This document shows positions 30,955-39,514 of a stretch of DNA of 64,000 nucleotides, in pieces; within the stretch, counting starts at the first letter, position 1, and every line of letters starts with the position of its first letter. Origin of the DNA: Neobacillus cucumis (GTDB lineage Bacteria > Bacillota > Bacilli > Bacillales > Cytobacillaceae); NCBI RefSeq assembly GCF_002860255.1, contig NZ_PGVE01000090.1:62001-126000 (forward strand). Reading direction: 5' to 3'. The notes beneath the pieces are model-generated. The model made no database searches, had not been told where the DNA came from, and saw nothing but the letters and a program-made list of their open reading frames with translations. The position numbers and the translations under genes were made by a program.

Positions 30955-31350
30955 TTAATTATTATGAAGTGTTTCTTTTATCTTAGATAAAACACTATTA
31001 ATAAACTTACTTGATTGGTCATCTCCGTAAACTTTAGCTATCTCTATGGCTTCATCTAAAACAACATTTTCCGGAATTTCTCGAGAAAATTTTAATTCAT
31101 AGGCAGCCATTCTTAATAAATTTCTATCAACTGTTGCTAATCGGTCTAAAGACCACTTTTCAAGATTTTCACTAATAAGATGATCAATTGAAGTCTTTTG
31201 TTCAACAACTCCCAAAACCAAATGGGTCAGGTAATCGTCATTCTGCTCGCCTTCTAAGACATGTTCAATTGCTAATGATGGTTCTGTATTACTAACATCA
31301 ATTTGAAAAAGAGCCTGTAACGCCTTTTCCCTAGCTGTTCTTCTTTTCAT
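30955..31350 (-). CDS. nusB: Transcription antitermination factor NusB
   Basis: The 131-residue helical protein binds boxA RNA with S10 and promotes antitermination in rRNA operons. Typical sequence: RRTAREKALQALFQIDVS at the N terminus, VVEQKTSIDHLISENLEKW, and VVLDEAIEIAKVYGDDQS near the C terminus (VLDEAIEIAK is diagnostic). It precedes folD, as in B. subtilis. Confidence 0.98.
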   Translation of the reverse strand: MKRRTAREKALQALFQIDVSNTEPSLAIEHVLEGEQNDDYLTHLVLGVVEQKTSIDHLISENLEKWSLDRLATVDRNLLRMAAYELKFSREIPENVVLDEAIEIAKVYGDDQSSKFINSVLSKIKETLHNN

Positions 31351-31560
31351 TTTACCGTTTACTCCTTTATCTATATTAACTAATTTTTGCTAATTTTCGC
31401 ACATGAACTCGCACTTATCATTTAAAACTAGCATGCACATAAAAAGATAATAGCATAACTAAAATGGAATCGCACTGTATGTCTCATTATTTTATAAAGG
31501 AAGAATTAACCTAATAGAGATGGTTTATCTTCATATGTAAATTCCTAAGGATGGACTTAC

Positions 31561-31600
31561 AAAAATAGAAGAACCAAAGGATCCAATACCTTTGGTTCTT
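31561..31600 (-). terminator. Terminator of accB-accC-yqhY
   Basis: AAGAACCAAAGG and CCTTTGGTTCTT form a perfect 12-base stem with an 8-base loop; the minus strand then reads CTATTTTTG. It lies 6 bases after the yqhY stop. The remaining intergenic sequence up to nusB (31351-31606) holds no gene that I can see. Confidence 0.85.
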
Positions 31601-31606
31601 AGAATA

Positions 31607-32014
31607 TTATAGCTCAGAGTCAATTTCCTGTTCATTCTTTAGGGTCTCAAATTGAATTCCCACAACATGAATATTTACTTCCTCTGCATCTAAGGCAGTC
31701 ATATTCAACAAGGCCTGACGAATATTATCCTGCACCTTGCCTGCAACAGCTGGAATGGACATACCGAACTTCATTAAACAATATACGTCTACTTTTATCC
31801 CGGTTTCAGTCAGTTCTACTTTAACACCTTTACCGTGATTCTTTTTCCCTAGACGTTCCACAACTCCTGTGGCAAAATTTCCGCGCATCCCAGAGACACC
31901 TTCTACTTCGGATGCAGCAATTCCGGCAATAACCTCAATTACCTCAGGGGCAATTTCAATTTTGCCATGACCATTGTTTCCTTGATCCATTTCCAAGACA
32001 CTAAATTCGCTCAT
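31607..32014 (-). CDS. yqhY: Asp23/Gls24 family envelope stress-response protein YqhY
   Basis: The 135-residue cytosolic protein has the Asp23/Gls24 domain: IEIAPEVIEVIAGIAASEVE, GVSGMRGNFATGVVERLG, and VDVYCLMKFGMSIPAVAGKV. In B. subtilis and many Firmicutes yqhY is linked to accBC and thought to modulate acetyl-CoA carboxylase. The same order, accB-accC-yqhY with short gaps and one terminator, is seen here. Confidence 0.95.
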   Translation of the reverse strand: MSEFSVLEMDQGNNGHGKIEIAPEVIEVIAGIAASEVEGVSGMRGNFATGVVERLGKKNHGKGVKVELTETGIKVDVYCLMKFGMSIPAVAGKVQDNIRQALLNMTALDAEEVNIHVVGIQFETLKNEQEIDSEL

Positions 32015-32032
32015 TTAAAACACCTCCAGATT

Positions 32033-33388
32033 TTAGACAGACTTCATCACATCATACAATTCCAGAAATTTCGTATTAAAATTGCCTTCAACAAATTTCT
32101 CATGCTCCAACAATTTTAAATGGAACGGTATGGTTGTATGAATTCCTTCTACAACAAACTCACTTAATGCCCGTTTCATTCTTGAGATTGCTTCTTCTCT
32201 GGTGCTGCCATATGCGATGACCTTCGCAATCATGGAATCGTAGTAGGGCGGAATGGTATATCCCGGATACGCTGCTGAATCAATACGAACTCCTAACCCA
32301 CCAGGCGGTAAATACATCTTAATTTTACCAGCAGAAGGAAGAAAATTCTTCTCTGGATTTTCTGCATTAATCCTGCACTCAATTGCCCAGCCTGTAAAAG
32401 TAACATCCTGCTGTTTGATGGTTAGTTTTTCGCCATTTGCCACTCGAATTTGTTCTTTTATAAGGTCGATACCAGTAACCATTTCAGTCACAGGGTGTTC
32501 CACCTGTATTCTTGTGTTCATTTCCATAAAATAAAACTTGCGATTGCGGTAGTCATATATAAATTCTACCGTGCCTGCACCCGAATAATCAACTGCTTTG
32601 GCAGCCTTTACGGCTGCAGTTCCCATTTCTTCACGAATCTCACCATCTAAAGCCGGTGAAGGCGATTCTTCCAACAGCTTTTGAAGCCGGCGCTGAATAG
32701 AGCAATCTCTTTCACCTAAGTGAATCGCATTTCCATGTTTATCACCTAGTACTTGTATCTCCACATGTCGGAAATCCTCAATATATTTTTCTATGTAAAC
32801 ACCAGAATTTCCGAAAGCTGTCAATGCTTCCTGTTGTGTAATATTAATTCCTTTTATTAATTCCTGTTCATTTCTCGCGACACGGATCCCTTTACCACCG
32901 CCGCCTGCAGTTGCCTTAATAATGACAGGATAGTCAATTTGTTTTACTAGTTCCAGCGCTTCATCAATATCATTAATAATACCTGTAGAACCTGGGACAA
33001 TAGGTACGCCTGCTTCCCTCATGGTTTCCCTTGCGACGTCCTTCGTGCCCATCTTATTAATTGCTTCCGGGCTTGGGCCGACAAATGTAATATTACACTC
33101 ACGGCAAAGTTCTGCAAAGTCTGCATTTTCAGCAAGAAACCCATATCCTGGGTGAATCGCATCACAAGCGGTTAATTTTGCAACACTAATAATATTTGTA
33201 ACGTTTAAATAACTGTCTTTTGAAGATGTTGGTCCTATACAATAGGCTTCATCTGCGAGTTGGACATGAAGGGCTTCACGGTCGGCTTCAGAATACACCG
33301 CAACCGATTCAATCCCCATTTCCCGGCAGGCACGAATAATCCTGACGGCAATTTCTCCTCTGTTTGCAATTAACAGTTTCTTAATCAT
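32033..33388 (-). CDS. accC: Acetyl-CoA carboxylase, biotin carboxylase subunit
   Basis: The 451-residue ATP-grasp enzyme carboxylates the biotin of AccB with bicarbonate and ATP. Seen: [34 protein letters not shown], the glycine-rich ATP loop [28 protein letters not shown], and [18 protein letters not shown]. Length is normal. 14 bases after accB. Confidence 0.98.
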   Translation of the reverse strand: MIKKLLIANRGEIAVRIIRACREMGIESVAVYSEADREALHVQLADEAYCIGPTSSKDSYLNVTNIISVAKLTACDAIHPGYGFLAENADFAELCRECNITFVGPSPEAINKMGTKDVARETMREAGVPIVPGSTGIINDIDEALELVKQIDYPVIIKATAGGGGKGIRVARNEQELIKGINITQQEALTAFGNSGVYIEKYIEDFRHVEIQVLGDKHGNAIHLGERDCSIQRRLQKLLEESPSPALDGEIREEMGTAAVKAAKAVDYSGAGTVEFIYDYRNRKFYFMEMNTRIQVEHPVTEMVTGIDLIKEQIRVANGEKLTIKQQDVTFTGWAIECRINAENPEKNFLPSAGKIKMYLPPGGLGVRIDSAAYPGYTIPPYYDSMIAKVIAYGSTREEAISRMKRALSEFVVEGIHTTIPFHLKLLEHEKFVEGNFNTKFLELYDVMKSV

Positions 33389-33402
33389 CCTGTTATCGCT
33401 CC

Positions 33403-33918
33403 TTATTCCGGTTTTACTAGAAATAACGGCTGACCATATTCAACTAATTGGCCATTTTTAACCAATACTTCTACGATTTCCCCGTCTACTTCTGCCTCAA
33501 TTTCATTAAATAATTTCATCGCTTCTACGATACAAACGATGGAATCCTTTGACACTCGGTCTCCTGCTTTTACATATACATCAGTATCTGGAGTTGGTGA
33601 CGCATAGAAGGTTCCAACCATTGGTGATGTAATTTTGTGTAAATTAGCTTGTACTGCTGCTTCATTTACTGGTGCTTTCCCTGTTTCCAGTGCAGCTTCT
33701 TGGACTTGAACAGCAGGTGCTGGCTGTGCCGCAGGGACTGTTTTTACAGCTGGGATTAAGTCAGCTTCCTGTGGGAATGAAGACACCTGGGAAACAATAG
33801 TAGTTGAATTATTTTTCTTCATTTGAATTTTTGAACCATCAATTTCATATACAAATTCATCGATACTGGATTGATCAACTAATTTAATCAATTCGCGAAT
33901 TTCTTGTACTTTTAACAT
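33403..33918 (-). CDS. accB: Acetyl-CoA carboxylase, biotin carboxyl carrier protein
   Basis: The 171-residue carrier has an N-terminal helical segment, a Pro/Ala-rich linker (about 55-80) and a biotinyl domain with the biotinylated Lys135 in [16 protein letters not shown] at 33918 is chosen, since AAGGAGTG lies 7 bases upstream and the product [10 protein letters not shown] matches the family; an in-frame start at 33939 overlaps the leader. The promoter and FapR-type operator are directly upstream, so fatty-acid synthesis may be controlled at its committed step. Confidence 0.97.
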   Translation of the reverse strand: MLKVQEIRELIKLVDQSSIDEFVYEIDGSKIQMKKNNSTTIVSQVSSFPQEADLIPAVKTVPAAQPAPAVQVQEAALETGKAPVNEAAVQANLHKITSPMVGTFYASPTPDTDVYVKAGDRVSKDSIVCIVEAMKLFNEIEAEVDGEIVEVLVKNGQLVEYGQPLFLVKPE

Positions 33919-33944
33919 TGAGTAACACTCCTTGTACAACTTTA

Positions 33945-33963
33945 ATTAGTACTAACTACTAAT
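33945..33963. promoter_or_regulatory. FapR-type operator upstream of accB
   Basis: ATTAGTA-CTAAC-TACTAAT is a palindrome with both arms and the 5-base spacer identical in layout to the FapR operator consensus (ATTAGTA-CCTGG-TACTAAT). It lies immediately after the -10 element and 26 bases before the start codon, where a bound repressor would block initiation. FapR responds to malonyl-CoA, the product of the enzyme encoded here. Confidence 0.8.
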
Positions 33964-33993
33964 ACTATACGATAATAGCTAGTAAAAGTTCAA
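33964..33993 (-). promoter_or_regulatory. Sigma-A promoter of accB-accC-yqhY
   Basis: On the minus strand TTGAAC (33988-33993) and TATAGT (33964-33969) are separated by 18 bases. The FapR-type operator begins at the next base. Confidence 0.6.
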
Positions 33994-34120
33994 TAATCTT
34001 AATTGAATTTCAAAAAGGCCTTCCTCTTTATATTAAACTTTTTTGATAAAAAAAAGAAATTTTTACGGTTGCACCTTTTCAAATGATGATTTTTACCTAT
34101 TAATGATAAGTGTAAACATA

Positions 34121-34151
34121 AAAAAAGGAAAGCCAATGACTTTCCCTTTTT
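34121..34151 (-). terminator. Terminator of the spoIIIA operon
   Basis: AAAAAGGGAAAG and CTTTCCTTTTTT on the minus strand form a hairpin with a T run, directly after the spoIIIAH stop codon. Confidence 0.8.
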
Positions 34152-34157
34152 AAGGTA

Positions 34158-34715
34158 TTATTTTGCAGGCTGATATTCAACTGCTACATAATTAGTTTCA
34201 TCAATCTCTTTCTTCACTTCGAGCATAATCTTATTAGCATCTGAAACTGAAGGCTTCTTTTTTGCCTTCACTGTAACGATTACCTTTGCGCCATCTGCTC
34301 TAACAAGAACATCTTCATATCCCATTGTTTTAATAAAGGTTTCAAGTAACTCTTCGCTTTGCGCAATTTGATTTAGTTTATCCATTTGGTCTTTGACCTT
34401 GCTTTTTTCATCCGGAGAGAGATCAGTTGAAGCTAATTCGCTTGTTAATTCTTCCTGCTTTTGGCTGCGTAAGTCTTCAAGTTTCATCCGTAGTTCTTCA
34501 AATGCAACATCACCGGCAACACTGGATACAACCGTTTTCCCACTGTTTTCCTTTGTTTCCGATTTTGAATTACTTAGATTTTGATCTTTTGCCTTTTGTT
34601 GAACTGCAGTCAAATCGGTGCTCTTTTGCTCTGGTGATGTAATATAGTATACTGATAAGACCACTACTAAACTTAACATTGTTAATAACCAAACTGTTTG
34701 TTTTTTCAAAAGCAT
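34158..34715 (-). CDS. spoIIIAH: Stage III sporulation protein AH
   Basis: The 185-residue mother-cell membrane protein binds forespore SpoIIQ across the intermembrane space, forming part of the feeding-tube channel. One N-terminal helix (VWLLTMLSLVVVLSVYYI) is followed by a Lys/Glu-rich stalk and a C-terminal ring-building domain (YEDVLVRADGAKVIVTVKAK, with SDANKIMLEVK). Last gene of the operon. AAAGGGGG precedes the ATG. Confidence 0.96.
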   Translation of the reverse strand: MLLKKQTVWLLTMLSLVVVLSVYYITSPEQKSTDLTAVQQKAKDQNLSNSKSETKENSGKTVVSSVAGDVAFEELRMKLEDLRSQKQEELTSELASTDLSPDEKSKVKDQMDKLNQIAQSEELLETFIKTMGYEDVLVRADGAKVIVTVKAKKKPSVSDANKIMLEVKKEIDETNYVAVEYQPAK

Positions 34716-34730
34716 TTTATTTTTCCCCCT

Positions 34731-35381
34731 TTATTTTTTAGGCATGACAGCTACTCGATGGCTAGGTACTCCCAAAGCCCTAGTAACTGCTTCCTTAATC
34801 CATTTTTTTACTTCAATATTATCGGCACCCTTGGCTACAACCAGTACCCCTCGAATATCGGGTTTTTTTGTTTCTACAACAATAGGAACCTCTTTTTCTC
34901 CATTTCGAACAATAACGAGTTGTTCGTCTGTAGAGGAATCAACTACCTTCCGCTGTCCGCCTTCACGATCTGTTTCATCCGTTGTTTGCGATTTTGTGAC
35001 CTTATTTTTTTCAAGTACTTTCTTATCAGTTGAATCTATTGTCACCACAACAGTAACGTCATCTACACCGAGCATTTCCTCTAAAGCCTTCTTCATTTGG
35101 TTTTCATACTTTTCTTCATATTCAGCAATGACTTTATTCTCTGAAGATTTTTTAATTCCAAATGTGGGAACGTCTTCAGAGGCCACTTTATTATTTGTTG
35201 ATGCAGGCTGCGCTTGCGAACCAGTATGATCCTTGAAAACAATGTTACCTACAAGCATAAAGGCGGCTCCAATACAGAGGACCAATAGCATATACTGATA
35301 TTTACCAGGTTTCTTTTCGCCCTTATCTTCAGGTTTTATTAATTTTTTGAGCCACGATAGTGGTCCTGGTTTGTTATCCAT
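34731..35381 (-). CDS. spoIIIAG: Stage III sporulation protein AG
   Basis: The 216-residue protein has a cytosolic N terminus, one helix (YQYMLLVLCIGAAFMLVGNI) and an extracellular ring-building domain (VDDVTVVVTIDSTDKKVLEK; PDIRGVLVVAKGADNIEVKK). It forms large oligomeric rings in the engulfed forespore channel. ATG at 35381 is preferred, with GGGGGAG about 11 bases upstream; it overlaps the spoIIIAF end by 8 bases. Confidence 0.96.
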   Translation of the reverse strand: MDNKPGPLSWLKKLIKPEDKGEKKPGKYQYMLLVLCIGAAFMLVGNIVFKDHTGSQAQPASTNNKVASEDVPTFGIKKSSENKVIAEYEEKYENQMKKALEEMLGVDDVTVVVTIDSTDKKVLEKNKVTKSQTTDETDREGGQRKVVDSSTDEQLVIVRNGEKEVPIVVETKKPDIRGVLVVAKGADNIEVKKWIKEAVTRALGVPSHRVAVMPKK

Positions 35382-36003
35382 TATTCTTTTCACTCCCCCC
35401 TTCAATCGAGACCTCTACTGTTTTCTCTGATACATTCCATTTCTTTGACAGAAATGAAGCAATTTTTTCTGTTTCTTCTTTTGATCCATTAGATGAAAGA
35501 GGTTTTTCTGTGTTTATTTCGACGGGCTTAATTGCTTCGACTGTCTTCACACCATTTTCAGGCTGTTTTAGAAGAACCGTAACCTTTTGGAGGTTTTCAG
35601 GGAATGCTTTGTCGCTTTCTTCGTTTACTGCTAGGTCAATTTTATCTATCTCCAATCCGTATTGATTCATCAACTCCTCCTTAACATCCTTTTTTAGCTG
35701 GACAGCCATTTCTTCTAAAATATATGCATGTTGAGAGGCTTGTATTTCTTTTTTCTTTAAATCTATTGAATTTTTCATATTTTTTTCTCCAGGAACTTGA
35801 TATGAAGGGATGGAACTCATTGTCGTTTCAAAATCCTTGGAGATGAGTTTGAAGATAGGAGTTAGAATAATCGCAATTAAGAGCAGCCCGGTAACCATCT
35901 TGGTATATTTCTGCATACTGGAGTTTGGAAGAAGCATATCGATGACAGTAGCCAACAGGATAAAAAGGATAATATTAGTTACCCATTCTTTTAAGAAATC
36001 CAT
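35374..36003 (-). CDS. spoIIIAF: Stage III sporulation protein AF
   Basis: The 209-residue protein has two N-terminal membrane helices (IILFILLATVIDMLLPN and MVTGLLLIAIILTPIFKLI) and a C-terminal ring-building domain outside the mother-cell membrane (KVTVLLKQPENGVKTVE; VSEKTVEVSIEGG). It is one of the SpoIIIA-SpoIIQ channel components needed for sigma-G activity. The start follows the spoIIIAE stop by 11 bases. Confidence 0.94.
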   Translation of the reverse strand: MDFLKEWVTNIILFILLATVIDMLLPNSSMQKYTKMVTGLLLIAIILTPIFKLISKDFETTMSSIPSYQVPGEKNMKNSIDLKKKEIQASQHAYILEEMAVQLKKDVKEELMNQYGLEIDKIDLAVNEESDKAFPENLQKVTVLLKQPENGVKTVEAIKPVEINTEKPLSSNGSKEETEKIASFLSKKWNVSEKTVEVSIEGGSEKNNG

Positions 36004-36014
36004 GTCTTCCCTCC

Positions 36015-37214
36015 TTATCTCATCATCATCGTTAAATTTCCTGCTGCAACGATGACCGTAATACTTAAAAAGAACATAAGTGAGACAATTCCCAACGCTG
36101 CAAAAACATAGATGACACTTTTACTGATAATATCCAAACATTTAATAACGGGCCCGCCCCCTAAGGGCTGTAGGATAGCAGCTGCAAATTTATAAATAAA
36201 TGAAATCATTAATATTTTTAATGCTGGAAAAGCCACGATAATTAACAAAATGGCGACCCCTGCTATTCCAACAGTATTTTTTAACAGTACCGACGCACTA
36301 ACCACTGTATCTGTTGCATCAGTAAACATTCTTCCAATTACAGGAATAAAATTACCAGTAACAAACTTTGCCGTTCTGATGGCTACTCCATCGGTAACTG
36401 CCGCTGATGCCCCTTGAACTGAAATAACGCCAAGAAACACTGTTAAGAAAAGTCCCATTAAGCCAATACTCCAATTTCGAAGCAGGGCGGCTAACTGTGA
36501 AACTTTGTAATGTTCAGACATGGTACTAACAATACTCAGCAAAGTCGCTAAAAAGAGGAGGGGAAGAATAATATATTGCATGATTAATCCGCTAGAATTC
36601 ATTAGGAATAGGATGACTGGGTGAAAAAAGGCAGCAGATACAACTCCTCCTGATGCTGCAATTAATGCAAGCAGGAGAGGAACAAGTGCCAAAACGAATG
36701 AGATCATCGTTCCAATAGCCTCATTTGTATAGCTGATTGCAATGTGGAAACTATTAAGCGCTAAAATAACCAGGACCATATAAATGATCGAATAGGCCAC
36801 TTTACTAATCGTGCTCTTTTCAAAAGCATTCTGCATCGATTGAAGGAACATGCTGAAAATAGTTAACAAGATTAAGGAACCCAATAACTTGCCATTCGCT
36901 ACAAACTCATGAAAAGCAAACTTAAGTACTCCTTGTCCCCATTGTTTAAAAGAAAACTTCTTGTCGCCTTTAATGAAATCATAAAGACTGCCTTTTTGAC
37001 TTTCAGGAAGAAAACCTCCATATTTATTAGTTATATCCTCCCAATATTGTTGAAGTTCACTTAAATCCAACGTTTCAACCTGTTGATCTACCAATTCTTG
37101 CGCCGAAAGTGCTGCCTGATTGTCTTTAGATTCTTCGGCAGCTTGTACATTTGGAAGATAAAAAAATAAGATTACTAGAACTATAATAGGAATAAACTGC
37201 AGCTTTTGCTTCAT
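36015..37214 (-). CDS. spoIIIAE: Stage III sporulation protein AE
   Basis: The 399-residue polytopic membrane protein has a signal peptide (FIPIIVLVILFFYLPNVQAA), an exported N-terminal region and about seven to eight membrane helices. It resembles permease-like elements and is thought to form the membrane core of the SpoIIIA secretion-like complex. Length matches the B. subtilis protein (399 residues as I recall). Confidence 0.96.
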   Translation of the reverse strand: MKQKLQFIPIIVLVILFFYLPNVQAAEESKDNQAALSAQELVDQQVETLDLSELQQYWEDITNKYGGFLPESQKGSLYDFIKGDKKFSFKQWGQGVLKFAFHEFVANGKLLGSLILLTIFSMFLQSMQNAFEKSTISKVAYSIIYMVLVILALNSFHIAISYTNEAIGTMISFVLALVPLLLALIAASGGVVSAAFFHPVILFLMNSSGLIMQYIILPLLFLATLLSIVSTMSEHYKVSQLAALLRNWSIGLMGLFLTVFLGVISVQGASAAVTDGVAIRTAKFVTGNFIPVIGRMFTDATDTVVSASVLLKNTVGIAGVAILLIIVAFPALKILMISFIYKFAAAILQPLGGGPVIKCLDIISKSVIYVFAALGIVSLMFFLSITVIVAAGNLTMMMR

Positions 37215-37241
37215 TACTACACCTCTTTTTAGGGGCTGTCC

Positions 37242-37631
37242 TCAACTTGGAATTAGTTTAATGATTGTTTCGATCAATACTGTTAATATTGGGATTGACA
37301 TGGCTAAGATGATAATTTTTCCCGCTAATTCTATCTTCGAAGCAATGGCGCCTTGACCAGCATCTTTTGTAATCTGTGTGGCAAATTCCGCAATGTAAGC
37401 AATTCCAATAATTTTAAGGATGGTCTCAACATAAACCATATTTACCTTTGCGTTGACTGCCAGTTTTTCAAGCATGTGAATAATTTCAAAAATTTTATCA
37501 ACTAAAAAGAGAAAGATGGCACAGCCTACAAAAACAACTAAGAGAAAAGCAAAATTAGGTTTCTGTTCTTTGATAATTAAAGCAAGAAAAGTGGCGATTA
37601 GGGCAACACCGACTATTTTAATGATTTCAAT
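37242..37631 (-). CDS. spoIIIAD: Stage III sporulation protein AD, starting at ATT
   Basis: The family protein is about 130 residues. The first ATG in frame (37475) would give only 77 residues and drop the first half. Upstream of it the frame is open through IEIIKIVGVALIATFLAL, which matches the N terminus of B. subtilis SpoIIIAD, but no ATG, GTG or TTG occurs there. The best start is ATT at 37631: AAAGGGGGGGTG ends 7 bases before it, and the 129-residue product fits the family. It has two or three membrane helices and the conserved VNMVYVETILKIIGIAYIAE. It lies 17 bases after spoIIIAC. Confidence 0.88.
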   Translation of the reverse strand: MEIIKIVGVALIATFLALIIKEQKPNFAFLLVVFVGCAIFLFLVDKIFEIIHMLEKLAVNAKVNMVYVETILKIIGIAYIAEFATQITKDAGQGAIASKIELAGKIIILAMSIPILTVLIETIIKLIPS

Positions 37632-37648
37632 GGCTACACCCCCCCTTT

Positions 37649-37852
37649 CTATTGAAACAAGAATACCGATTTTATTTTTTGGAATAGATCATCTACTATC
37701 GTAGCGACTTGGAACAAAATATAGATAAATCCAAATAACGTTACCCATTGGGCGTATTCTTTTTTACCGACCTGATCTAAAACAGTATGCAAAAAGGCAA
37801 CAACGATCCCAACCCCTGCAATTTTAAAAATGATATCCACCTCTAAACCCAT
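37649..37852 (-). CDS. spoIIIAC: Stage III sporulation protein AC
   Basis: The 67-residue membrane protein has two helices (IFKIAGVGIVVAFLHTVL and WVTLFGFIYILFQVATIV) and is nearly identical in form to B. subtilis SpoIIIAC (68 residues). It is part of the SpoIIIA channel. GGGGGG precedes the ATG at 37852. Confidence 0.97.
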   Translation of the reverse strand: MGLEVDIIFKIAGVGIVVAFLHTVLDQVGKKEYAQWVTLFGFIYILFQVATIVDDLFQKIKSVFLFQ

Positions 37853-37863
37853 TGCTTTCCCCC

Positions 37864-38379
37864 CTAAAATAGTAAAATAATAAGTAACAATCCTGATAAG
37901 AAACCTAAACTCTTTAGCATTTTTTCATATTTTGCCTGCCGGTCAATGGCATCCGCTTCTTCTCTTTCAAGATGGGATAGTGTTAGTAAAATTTGCTTTT
38001 GCTGGGAAAAGCGATCATGACGGCCAAGTGTTTCCCCAAATTGCTTCATTATTTCAAATTCCCCTTGTTTTAAAGCCGTTAACTTCCAAATCTCTTGTAA
38101 ACTAGTTTCCCAGGCGTCTTTTACGGTTGTTTCCGTATTCGTTAATTTATTCGCAAAGCCTTCAAAAAACCTGGAAAGCGGGTTAGCAAGCTGTGCTGCT
38201 AATCTTCTTGCAGCTTCATGCAAGGGCGTATGGCTATACATAATTTCAGCCTCTAGTGATTGCAGCGCTGAGCGCAATGCCCTTAACTGCTTAGGCCGAT
38301 CACTAAAATTTCTTGCCGCTTCAAATCCCGTCCAGGTGGTTGCAATTATAATGATAATGGCACCAATTAACTTAATCAT
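37864..38379 (-). CDS. spoIIIAB: Stage III sporulation protein AB
   Basis: The 171-residue protein is mostly helical, with a membrane segment at each end (LIGAIIIIIATTWTGFEAA and SLGFLSGLLLIILLF). It resembles type II/IV secretion platform proteins (GspF-like). Conserved features include RPKQLRALRSALQSLEAEI and SPLHEAA-like PLHEAARRLA. The start lies 1 base after the spoIIIAA stop. Confidence 0.95.
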   Translation of the reverse strand: MIKLIGAIIIIIATTWTGFEAARNFSDRPKQLRALRSALQSLEAEIMYSHTPLHEAARRLAAQLANPLSRFFEGFANKLTNTETTVKDAWETSLQEIWKLTALKQGEFEIMKQFGETLGRHDRFSQQKQILLTLSHLEREEADAIDRQAKYEKMLKSLGFLSGLLLIILLF

Positions 38380-38380
38380 T

Positions 38381-39304
38381 TTAGGTCACGCTCACTTTTT
38401 GAGGCATTTCCTTACCATTGGCATCAAGGATACGGGTAATTGTTCCAGGTCCTGATGCCCGGCTCAGGATGACAAACCGTTCAAAAATCCTTTGATCCAT
38501 AATGTCCCTTAAAGAAGGACGTTTTCGTATTTCCTCAAGGCTTGAACCGTGTGTGGTCATCATCAGCCTTATTCCAGCATGTACTGCCTCTTGAATAGCT
38601 TCAGCATCTTCCCTGCGGCCAATCTCGTCCACAATCAACACTTCCGGACTCATTGAACGGATCATCATCATCATTCCCTCAGCTTTTGGACAAGCGTCTA
38701 AAACATCGAGGCGATGGCCAAAGGTTAATTGTGGAATTCCATTAAGACTTCCCGCAATCTCACTTCGCTCATCAACAATCCCGACTTTACTTGCGCTAAT
38801 ACTTTTGGGGCTATACCCTGATGAGATGATTCTTGCAATATCTCTTAGTAAGGTTGTTTTTCCTGTTTGCGGGGGGCCTATAATCATGGTATGCATCCAT
38901 TCTTCTTGATATATAAATGGAATAATTGACTCTGCTATTCCAACCTTCTCTCTGGCAATCCTAATATTAAAAGAGGAGATATCTCTTATCGCCTTTACTT
39001 TTCCATTTTCAAGAATGACCTTACCGGCCAAACCAATACGATGACCGCCGGAGATAGTAATATAACCGCGTTTAAGCTCTTCTTCTAGTGTATAAATGGA
39101 AAATTGACTTATTTTATTTAGAAGATGGAAGGCATCTTCTGGCTTTATAATGTACGATAAAAATCTAGGGGCACCTTTTAAAGTGATTTCAATTGGACGA
39201 TTGATACGGATACGAATTTCCTCAACTTCTTCTTTTTGGTTAGGAGGGATTTGACTGATTAGACTGGCAAGATTTTTAGGTAAAAAAGTAAGAATGGTTT
39301 CCAC
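38381..39304 (-). CDS. spoIIIAA: Stage III sporulation protein AA, secretion-type ATPase
   Basis: The 307-residue cytosolic ATPase energises the SpoIIIA complex. Walker A is GPPQTGKTTLLRDIAR and Walker B ends in VLIVDEIGRREDAEAI; the arginine-rich EEIRIRINRPIEI and SGGHRIGLAGK are typical. GTG at 39304 is chosen because AGGAGG lies 8 bases upstream and the resulting 307 residues match B. subtilis; the frame extends upstream to 39364 without a ribosome site. First gene of the eight-gene operon. Confidence 0.97.
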   Translation of the reverse strand: METILTFLPKNLASLISQIPPNQKEEVEEIRIRINRPIEITLKGAPRFLSYIIKPEDAFHLLNKISQFSIYTLEEELKRGYITISGGHRIGLAGKVILENGKVKAIRDISSFNIRIAREKVGIAESIIPFIYQEEWMHTMIIGPPQTGKTTLLRDIARIISSGYSPKSISASKVGIVDERSEIAGSLNGIPQLTFGHRLDVLDACPKAEGMMMMIRSMSPEVLIVDEIGRREDAEAIQEAVHAGIRLMMTTHGSSLEEIRKRPSLRDIMDQRIFERFVILSRASGPGTITRILDANGKEMPQKVSVT

Positions 39305-39343
39305 GTAGGCTTCCTCCTCAAAATTTCCTTTCTCATTATTTAA

Positions 39344-39371
39344 AATGTATGCCTGCTTGGACACAATATGA
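39344..39371 (-). promoter_or_regulatory. Candidate SigE promoter of spoIIIA
   Basis: On the minus strand TCATATT (39365-39371) and CATACATT (39344-39351) are separated by 13 bases. This fits the sigma-E elements kmATATT and CATACAnT, one base shorter than the usual spacing. The position, 40 bases before the spoIIIAA start, is right for mother-cell expression. Confidence 0.5.
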
Positions 39372-39514
39372 CATTCAAATCTGTAATTTCATCCTATTTT
39401 TCGGGTACTATTGCTAGAACAAAATACTAATAATTAATAGACTTGTTGATTACTCAGGAACATTTTCCGGGGACAGCCATATTTTATAGAAGGTAAAGAA
39501 ATGAGGGGAAAAAA

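Noticed and set aside
37242-37475. spoIIIAD as a truncated 77-residue gene
   Set aside because: The missing N-terminal half is encoded in frame upstream with a good ribosome site; only the start codon is unusual.
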